Shown piece after piece: positions 30,906-36,628 of a DNA stretch of 36,628 nt. This DNA comes from DASVSE01 sp036399715 (GTDB taxonomy: Bacteria; Bacteroidota; Rhodothermia; Rhodothermales; Rubricoccaceae), in NCBI GenBank assembly GCA_036399715.1, contig DASWMO010000195.1, forward strand, positions 1-36,628. Reading direction: 5' to 3'. The position numbers were made by a program, and so were the translations under genes. Each line of letters begins with the position of its first letter. Within the stretch, counting starts at the first letter, position 1. The notes beneath the pieces were generated by a model, which saw only the letters and a list, made by a program, of their open reading frames with translations, had not been told where the DNA came from and did no database searches.

Positions 30906-33737
30906 TTACCAGCCGATGCGGCCGCCGGAGCCGCCGCCCTCGGTCTGCGGGCGCGGCGCCGCGGGTGGCGCGGCGGGCCTGGGCGTTCCGCCGCCACCGC
31001 CGGAGCGGTCGCGGTTTCGGAACTGGTCGATCATCTCGCGCGCACCCGTCGAGCCGGCACGGCTGCCGCCGCTGCGCGGGCGTGCCGTGCCGCGCTCGCC
31101 GCGCGTCCGCGAGTATGGCAGCGTCCCGCCCGAGCCGCCGATGCGGCCGGCGCGCGTCGGCGGCTGGTAGCCGGCGGGCTTGTCGAACGTCGCCTCGGGG
31201 TCGAGCGCGAGGCCCGTCGAGTCGGCCTGGAGCAGGCGCAGAAACTCGCCGACGACGAGCAGGCCCGTCCGGCCGCCCTGCCCGATGGCCGTCGAGGGGT
31301 ACTTGATGCGGCGGTCGTCGAAGCCCGTCCACGAGCCGGCGACGAGGCCGCGGGACATCACCATGAACCAGCCGTCGGCGTTCTCCTGCGTCGTGCCGGT
31401 CTTGCCGGCGAGGTCGAGGCGCGTCACGCCGGCGAAGCCGCCGAGGCCGCGGCCCGTGCCGGAGCGGATGACGCCGCGCATGGCGTCGAACATCGTGTAG
31501 GCCGTCGAGGCGTTGAGGACCTCGCGGGCGACGGGCGTGAAGTCCTCGATGACGTTGCCGTAGCGGTCCTCGATGCGGGCGACGGCGAGGACAATGTGCG
31601 GCGGGATCGACGGGTCCTCGGGGCGCTCCTCTTCGAGCGTCGGGCCGTGGTAGACGCCGTAGTCCGCGATCGTCGCATAGCCGACAGCGAGCTCGAGCAG
31701 GTTCACGTCGGCCGTGCCGAGGGCGATCGAGCGGGCGTAGCAGTCGTTCGAGGCGGCCGTGAACGGGCGGCACTTGGCCGTCCACGCGCGGCGCTCGGCG
31801 GCCGTCGCGTCCGGCGGCGGGGACAGCTCGAGCGGGCTTCGGATGCCCATCTGGTAGGCCGTCCGGGCGACCTCGGACGTCCCGAAGTGCTTGGTGATGC
31901 GCGCCGCGACGACGTTGCGGCTCGCGGCAAGGGCGCTTGCGAGCGTGACCGTCCCGGCGTAGCCGCCGCCCGAGTTCTGCGGCCGCCAGTCGCCCCACGA
32001 GAACGGCGCGTCGAGCGCGGTCGACTGCATTGAGTAGCCGTTGTTGAAGGCCGTCGTGTAGGCGAACAGCTTGAACGTCGAGCCCGGCTGGCGACGCGCC
32101 TGCCCGACGTGGTCGAACTTGTTCTGGGCGAACGAGCGCCCGCCGACCCACGCCTTCACCTGCCCCGAGACGGGGTCGATGGCGACGAGGCCCGCCTCGA
32201 GGCGCGTCCGGGCGACGCGGAGCGAGTCCATGAAGGCCGCGTCGCGGCGGAGCTCGGCGATGACGCCCTGGTCGCGGGGGGCCCGGCCGCCGCGCCACGG
32301 CGCGCCCGCGGTGTCAGTGTAGCGGTCGGTCAGCGCGATGTATTCGTCGACGATGGCCGTGTTGCGGCTCCACCAGCCCTGGTAGGAGCCGACGGCCTGC
32401 TGGATGCGGTCGCCCTGGCTCTGGACGGCCTGCGTCGCGAGGGCCTGCATGCGGCTGTCGATCGTCGTCCGGATGACGAGGCCGTCCTTGTACGGGTCGT
32501 AGCCGTTGTCCGCGCACCACTCCTTGAACCACAGCCGGAGAACCTCGGAGAAGTGCGGCGCGAGGTTGTTGGCGTGGTCGTAGACCGAGAACGCCTCGAC
32601 GCCGATGGGCGACTCGCGCGCGGCGGCGTAGTCGGCCTCGGAGAGGTCCCCCGAGCGGCGCATGTTGGCGAGGACGACGTTGCGGCGCTCGCGCGAGGCG
32701 GCGGGGTTGCGGACGGGGTCGTAGGCTGTGTTGGCCGCCAGCATCCCGACGAGCGTCGCCGACTCGGGCGTCGTGAGGTCGGCGGCGTGCTTGCCGAAGT
32801 AGGTCTGCGAGGCGGCCTCGATGCCGTAGGCGTTGTAGAGGAACGGGACCGTGTTGAGGTACGCCTCGAGGATCTCGTCCTTGGTGTAGGTCCGCTCGAT
32901 GCGGATGGCCGTCAGGATCTCCTTGGCCTTGCGGACGATGGAGCGCTCGCGGCCGACGGACGTGTAGAGGTTGCGCGCGAGCTGCATCGTGATCGTGGAC
33001 GCGCCGCGGAGGCTGCCGCCCTGCGCGGCCTGCCACGCGACGGCGGCGAAGCCGCGGAGGTCCATGCCCCAGTGGTCGTAGAAGCGGCGGTCCTCGGTCG
33101 CGATGAGCGCCTTCGGGACGGACTCGGCCATGTCGGCGAGGCCGACCCACGTCCGGTTCTCGCCGTCGTAGTAGCGCGCCATCTCGATGTCGTCGGCCGT
33201 GAAGACGCGCGTGGCGAGGAGGTTGCGGGGGTTCTCGATCTGCTCCAGGCTCGGCAGGTCGCGGGAGAGCCACGCGACCGTCGCGGCCGTCCCGACGATG
33301 CCGAAGGCGACGAGGCCGAGGAACGAGGCGAGGATGCGGCCGGTCCGGCGGCGGCGCGCGGCGAGCGGGCCGGTCGGGCGCGGCGGCGCCGCCGGGCGGC
33401 TCGACGGAGGCGCGGCACGGCGAAGCGAAGGGCGACCGCTCGCGCCGTCGCCGCCACTCGTGCCGGGCCGGGCCGGGCTATCCGGCGAGTGGAAGAACGA
33501 GGCGAGGTCCCCGCCGTCGGAGGGCAGGCTGCCGGCGGACCGGCGAGCGGCCGGGCGAGCAGCTGGCGCAGCAGCGGCCGGCGCCGCGGCGGGAGCGGCG
33601 GGAGCATCCGGCGAGGCGAAGAACGCGGCGAGGTCGTCGCTCGGACGCCCGGCGGGCGCCGGGGCCGTCTGGGCGCGGCTCGCGTCTGGCGACTCGAAAA
33701 AGTCGTCCAGGTCGTCGTGGAGGGTCGAGTCAGCCAT
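30906..33737 (-). CDS. Bifunctional penicillin-binding protein 1A (transglycosylase/transpeptidase)
   Basis: A 943-residue class A PBP. Residues 1-130 are a Pro/Ala/Arg-rich cytoplasmic tail; TM around 133-157 (RILASFLGLVAFGIVGTAATVAWL). The GT51 domain shows EDRRFYDHWG (215-224, catalytic Glu) and RGASTITMQLARNL. The transpeptidase domain shows the SxxK box PGSTFKLFAY, the SxN box AASRNVVA and KTG in DLAGKTGTTQEN. The long C-terminus after the domain is Gly/Pro/Arg-rich (about 100 residues). The enzyme polymerises and crosslinks peptidoglycan. The tail carries three copies of a DLxxFFxSPD motif (residues 9-19, 34-44, 77-87). Start ATG 33737 lies 38 bases after the lpxH stop, so the two are likely cotranscribed. 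Confidence 0.95.
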   Translation of the reverse strand: MADSTLHDDLDDFFESPDASRAQTAPAPAGRPSDDLAAFFASPDAPAAPAAAPAAAAPAARPAARRSAGSLPSDGGDLASFFHSPDSPARPGTSGGDGASGRPSLRRAAPPSSRPAAPPRPTGPLAARRRRTGRILASFLGLVAFGIVGTAATVAWLSRDLPSLEQIENPRNLLATRVFTADDIEMARYYDGENRTWVGLADMAESVPKALIATEDRRFYDHWGMDLRGFAAVAWQAAQGGSLRGASTITMQLARNLYTSVGRERSIVRKAKEILTAIRIERTYTKDEILEAYLNTVPFLYNAYGIEAASQTYFGKHAADLTTPESATLVGMLAANTAYDPVRNPAASRERRNVVLANMRRSGDLSEADYAAARESPIGVEAFSVYDHANNLAPHFSEVLRLWFKEWCADNGYDPYKDGLVIRTTIDSRMQALATQAVQSQGDRIQQAVGSYQGWWSRNTAIVDEYIALTDRYTDTAGAPWRGGRAPRDQGVIAELRRDAAFMDSLRVARTRLEAGLVAIDPVSGQVKAWVGGRSFAQNKFDHVGQARRQPGSTFKLFAYTTAFNNGYSMQSTALDAPFSWGDWRPQNSGGGYAGTVTLASALAASRNVVAARITKHFGTSEVARTAYQMGIRSPLELSPPPDATAAERRAWTAKCRPFTAASNDCYARSIALGTADVNLLELAVGYATIADYGVYHGPTLEEERPEDPSIPPHIVLAVARIEDRYGNVIEDFTPVAREVLNASTAYTMFDAMRGVIRSGTGRGLGGFAGVTRLDLAGKTGTTQENADGWFMVMSRGLVAGSWTGFDDRRIKYPSTAIGQGGRTGLLVVGEFLRLLQADSTGLALDPEATFDKPAGYQPPTRAGRIGGSGGTLPYSRTRGERGTARPRSGGSRAGSTGAREMIDQFRNRDRSGGGGGTPRPAAPPAAPRPQTEGGGSGGRIGW

Positions 33738-33775
33738 AGCACACCAGGCGGCGGGACGCCGCGCAGAGGGGAGAG

Positions 33776-34594
33776 TCAGGAGAGGGCGCACGTGCCGGCG
33801 GCCGGCGGTCCGAGCGTGGGTGCCCCGAGCGCGAGGCGGGCGAGCGGGACGGCGGCGCCGTCCCAGCGAAGAAGCTCGGCCGCACCGCCGTCCAGCCGGG
33901 CGAACGTGCGGTCGCCGAACCAGTAGCCCGGGTTGAGATACGCCCCGCCGGCGAGCGCGCTCAGGGCGGTCTGGTGAACATGCCCGAACGCGACGAGGTC
34001 GACATCGGGGCGGCGGAGCACCGTAGCCGCCTCGGCCGCGAGGGCCTCCGTCTCGGTGGCCGTCGGCGCGCCGTCGGAGCCGAACTTCCGGGCGACCCAG
34101 CGGGCGAGCCCGAATCCGGCGTCGCCGGGGAGTCCCATCCGGTAGAGGCGTGCCATCAGAGGCGCTCGCAGGAGCGGCTGGAGGGGGAGCCGGCCGCCCG
34201 GCCGCCCGGAACGGCGGGCGTGGCGGTCGCCGTGGGCAAGATACACGCCGGCCCCCTCTATCTCGACGCGCGTCGGGCGGCGCAGAACCGTCACGCCGAT
34301 CTCGCGCTCGAAGTAGTCCCCGTGCCACGGGTCGCGGTTGCCGACGGCGTAGAGCACGCGCACGCCGCGGTCGGCGAGGTCGGCGAGGAGCCCGACGAGA
34401 CGGGGGCCGCCCTTGGGGACGAGGTGGCGGTACTCGATGTACTGGTCGAAGACGTCGCCGAGCAGCACGAGCGTCCCGCCGGCTGCGAGGGCGTCCTCGT
34501 GGGCCCGGATGACCGCGACGGCGTCGCGCTCGGCGGCGCGCGTCGCGGCGGGCGTCCCGCGGCCGAGGTGGAGGTCCGAGAGGAACAGCGTCAT
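33776..34594 (-). CDS. lpxH: UDP-2,3-diacylglucosamine pyrophosphohydrolase LpxH-like
   Basis: A 272-residue calcineurin-like phosphoesterase. The start MTLFLSDLHLG has the first metal motif. The others are LLGDVFDQY (GD), the LpxH-typical AVGNRDPW (GNRD instead of GNHD), YLAHGDRH, and GHVHQT. LpxH hydrolyses UDP-2,3-diacylglucosamine to lipid X and UMP in lipid A synthesis at the inner membrane. The gene is the first of a likely two-gene operon with PBP1A, pairing outer membrane and wall synthesis. Start ATG 34594 is chosen by the motif position. A paralogous phosphoesterase of the same superfamily cannot be fully excluded. Confidence 0.82.
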   Translation of the reverse strand: MTLFLSDLHLGRGTPAATRAAERDAVAVIRAHEDALAAGGTLVLLGDVFDQYIEYRHLVPKGGPRLVGLLADLADRGVRVLYAVGNRDPWHGDYFEREIGVTVLRRPTRVEIEGAGVYLAHGDRHARRSGRPGGRLPLQPLLRAPLMARLYRMGLPGDAGFGLARWVARKFGSDGAPTATETEALAAEAATVLRRPDVDLVAFGHVHQTALSALAGGAYLNPGYWFGDRTFARLDGGAAELLRWDGAAVPLARLALGAPTLGPPAAGTCALS

Positions 34595-34997
34595 GGTGCA
34601 AGAAACGGGGCGCCGCGAGCGGCCGTCTGCCCCGCGACGATTCTTCGACCGCGGCGGTTGCGCGGTGAGGGCATCTCGTCGTTCCACATGTCATCCCGGA
34701 TGCGCAGTGGGACAGGCGTGGTGCCCTGTCATGCGCCGAGGCGGGTGTGGCATCGGCGACTCACCGTCCCCGGCCCCCGGTCCGGGCTCGCCCGGCGGGT
34801 ATCCCAGTCCCGGCTGGGAGCTGAGGTTGAGTGTCTCGCTCGGCAGCCTCTGCAGTGGTCGTCCAGGGCGGCGGACCCGTTGCCCGCCCCAGTGATCCTC
34901 CGGCTACGAACCCGTCGCAGATCCACCGTTGGGGACGGAACGGCTCGCAACTTCGCCGCGCGCGGGCCCGTTCTGCCGGTCCGCCCGCGCTGCCCCC
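34595..34997. other. Intergenic region between divergent lpxH and rhomboid genes
   Basis: About 400 bp with no supported gene. It contains a small perfect hairpin TCCCAG-TCCCGG-CTGGGA at 34802-34819. A weak AACTTCG with a TTG 17 bases upstream precedes the rhomboid start and could be part of its promoter. Both divergent promoters should lie here. Confidence 0.5.
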
Positions 34998-35711
34998 GTG
35001 CCGTCCGAACTCCGCTCGCCCTCTGCCTTCTCGGCGGTCCCGCCCGTCGTCAAGAACCTGCTCGTCGTCAACGGGCTCGTGTTTCTGGCGCAGGCGGTCT
35101 TCGACTGGCTGCCGGCGGGCACGATGCAGGCCATCGGGCCGGTGATGACGTGGGGTGCATTATGGCCGGCAGGCGGCGCCGAGGCGGCAGCGGCGCTCGG
35201 ACAGGCGGCTCCGGCGTTTTACCCGTGGCAGCTCGTCACGATGGCCTTTCTGCACGGGAGCGTGCTCCACATCGCGTTCAACATGTTCGGCTTGTTCTCG
35301 ATCGGGCCGCCCGTCGAGGCGGCGCTCGGGCCGCGGCGCTTCCTGGCCTTCTACCTCGTCTCCATCCTCGGCGCGAGCGTGCTCCAGCTCGCCATCGTGT
35401 CGTACCCGTTCTGGACAGGGAACGTCGGTGCGGGCTCGATCTTCCCGACCGTCGGTGCCTCGGGCGGGCTGCTCGGGGTCGTCGCCGCGTTCGGGATTCT
35501 GTACCCGCGGGCGACGCTCTTTATCTTCCCGATCCCGTTCCCGATCCAGGCGCGGTGGCTCGTGCCCGGTGCGGCCGTCGTCTCGCTCTACCTCGGCGTG
35601 ACCGGCCGCGCGGACGGCATCGCGCACTTCGCCCACCTCGGCGGGATGGTCGCCGGGGCGATCTTCGTGCTGATCTGGCGCGCCCGGCAGCGGTCCCGCC
35701 GCCTCGCCTAG
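34998..35711 (+). CDS. Rhomboid-family intramembrane serine protease
   Basis: A 237-residue protein with six or so hydrophobic segments. Catalytic signatures are intact: the serine motif GASGGLLG (Ser in TM4), the His in FAHLGGMVAG (TM6), and the TM2 element LHIAFNMFGLF (HxxxN). It cleaves single-pass membrane substrates within the bilayer of the inner membrane. GTG 34998 is preferred because translation from it begins VPSELRSPSAFSAVPP, as in the family; an earlier in-frame TTG is less likely. It is 10 bases ahead of a second rhomboid-fold gene. Confidence 0.9.
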   Translation: MPSELRSPSAFSAVPPVVKNLLVVNGLVFLAQAVFDWLPAGTMQAIGPVMTWGALWPAGGAEAAAALGQAAPAFYPWQLVTMAFLHGSVLHIAFNMFGLFSIGPPVEAALGPRRFLAFYLVSILGASVLQLAIVSYPFWTGNVGAGSIFPTVGASGGLLGVVAAFGILYPRATLFIFPIPFPIQARWLVPGAAVVSLYLGVTGRADGIAHFAHLGGMVAGAIFVLIWRARQRSRRLA

Positions 35712-35721
35712 CCCCGCTCCC

Positions 35722-36582
35722 ATGGCCGACGCGTCCTCGCCCCTCAACCAGTTCCAGCTCTGGCGCGCGATGCTGCCGCCAGCGCTCCGCGCGCTGCTGA
35801 CGGTCAACATCGCGACCTACGTCGTGTTCGTCGCGCTGAGCATTTTCGGCGTGGGCGGCTTTCTGCAGTGGCTCGCGCTGCCGGCGGCGCTGACGCAGCT
35901 CGCCGTGCAGCCGTGGGGTGTGCTCACGTGGGGCGTGACGAACATGCAGCCGGGCTTTTTCGGGCTCATCTCGTTCGGGTTCGGGATGGCGTGGCTGAGC
36001 CTGCTCGGGCGCGACATCGAGCAGGAGGGGGGGCCGCACCGGCTCGTCGGGCTGTACGTCTTCGGGACGCTCGGCGGGGCCGCGCTCGCGGTCGCCGTGG
36101 GGGCGCTCGGGGCAGCTGGCGGGTTCTACGCCGGCGTCTGGGGCCCGCTGCTCGCGCTGCTCTGCTACACGGCGGTGCTCCACCCGGACCGCCCCATCGG
36201 TCTATTTCTGATCGGACTCGTCGCGCTGAAGTGGATCGCGATCGCGGTCGTCGTGCTGGAGCTGGCGTTCTCGAAGGACCCGTCGCACCTCGGGGCGGCC
36301 CTCGCGGGCGCCCTCTTCGCCGTCGCCGAGACGCGCGGGCTGGACCTCGGCGCGTGGGCGCGGCCGCTGTTCCGGTCGCGCTCGGCCGCGCGGTCGGACC
36401 GCGGCGCGCGCGTCCCGGCGGGCCGAGCAGAACTCCAGCGGACCGCCGGCCGCGCCGCAGCGCCCGCGCCACGTGCGGCCGCGTCGGACGTGGACGCGGT
36501 CCTAGACAAGATTCTCGAGCAGGGCGTGGACAGCCTGACGGCCGACGAGCGGCGCATTCTGGACCGTGCGGGCCGTGGCTAG
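35722..36582 (+). CDS. Rhomboid-fold protein, catalytically inactive, with DUF6576-like C-terminus
   Basis: A 286-residue protein with about six hydrophobic segments. At the place of the serine motif it reads GFYAGVWGPLLALLC, so the GxSG Ser is replaced by Trp; the TM6 HLGAALAG His remains. It is therefore a predicted pseudoprotease (iRhom/derlin-like in concept). After a long cytoplasmic linker the end reads DVDAVLDKILEQGVDSLTADERRILDRAG, which matches the DUF6576 C-terminal helix found on many Bacteroidota rhomboids (LDKI...G..SLT.eE...L). It follows the active rhomboid in the same operon, so a heteromeric or scaffolding role is likely. Start ATG 35722. Confidence 0.85.
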   Translation: MADASSPLNQFQLWRAMLPPALRALLTVNIATYVVFVALSIFGVGGFLQWLALPAALTQLAVQPWGVLTWGVTNMQPGFFGLISFGFGMAWLSLLGRDIEQEGGPHRLVGLYVFGTLGGAALAVAVGALGAAGGFYAGVWGPLLALLCYTAVLHPDRPIGLFLIGLVALKWIAIAVVVLELAFSKDPSHLGAALAGALFAVAETRGLDLGAWARPLFRSRSAARSDRGARVPAGRAELQRTAGRAAAPAPRAAASDVDAVLDKILEQGVDSLTADERRILDRAGRG

Positions 36583-36628
36583 TGCCACGCCCCGTCTCCG
36601 CGGCACCCCGACGCGGCGGCCTGCTGCG

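Noticed and set aside
34860..34930. Minus-strand GGGTTCG segment resembling a tRNA T-arm
   Set aside because: No acceptor stem, anticodon arm or CCA-proximal pairing could be built around it.

Overview
The window reads as a high-GC chromosome segment from a Bacteroidota/Rhodothermota-type bacterium; a Rubricoccaceae-like member of the Rhodothermia is my inference. Supports: few Shine-Dalgarno sites and many GTG/TTG starts, a remnant of a type IX secretion sorting domain, a paired rhomboid locus ending in a DUF6576-like tail, and Gram-negative envelope genes (LpxH, PBP1A, Wza/Wzx/Wzy export).

The left third (about 1-10,860) is accessory and partly decayed. It holds a tightly coupled sensory cluster on the minus strand (PAS fragment, CheY-like regulator, multi-PAS histidine kinase with a frameshift and an amber codon), a T9SS sorting-domain remnant with a hairpin, an MFS transporter coupled to a small membrane protein and abutting the tail of a lost LysR regulator, and then (about 5,540-8,454) what looks like an integron-type cassette array on the minus strand. 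In the array, compact genes (a CarboxypepD_reg-like lipoprotein, a DUF3221-like lipoprotein, a DUF7684-like gene with an amber codon) alternate with related imperfect inverted repeats of about 57-94 bp bounded by AAC/GTT-type core boxes. One cassette position is filled by a frameshifted IS110-family transposase lying antisense to the array. No integrase gene is in the window. An Old Yellow Enzyme/quinone-oxidoreductase pair follows and abuts a truncated histidine-kinase remnant.

From about 11,078 the genes are intact: meaB, a POT-family peptide transporter, dut, and two glycosyltransferase-like genes on the plus strand. A nine-gene minus-strand polysaccharide operon (28,537 down to 16,729) then reads: SLBB export protein, Wzz-like, Wzy/WaaL-like, Wzx-like, glycosyltransferase, FkbM methyltransferase, three glycosyltransferases. 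Most junctions are ATGA/GTGA/TGATG/TAATG overlaps.

The right end holds ispE (divergent from the operon), sbcD, a strong 18-bp-stem hairpin, a bifunctional PBP1A with an unusual N-terminal triple motif, lpxH, and a tandem rhomboid pair in which the first has the catalytic Ser/His and the second has lost the serine.
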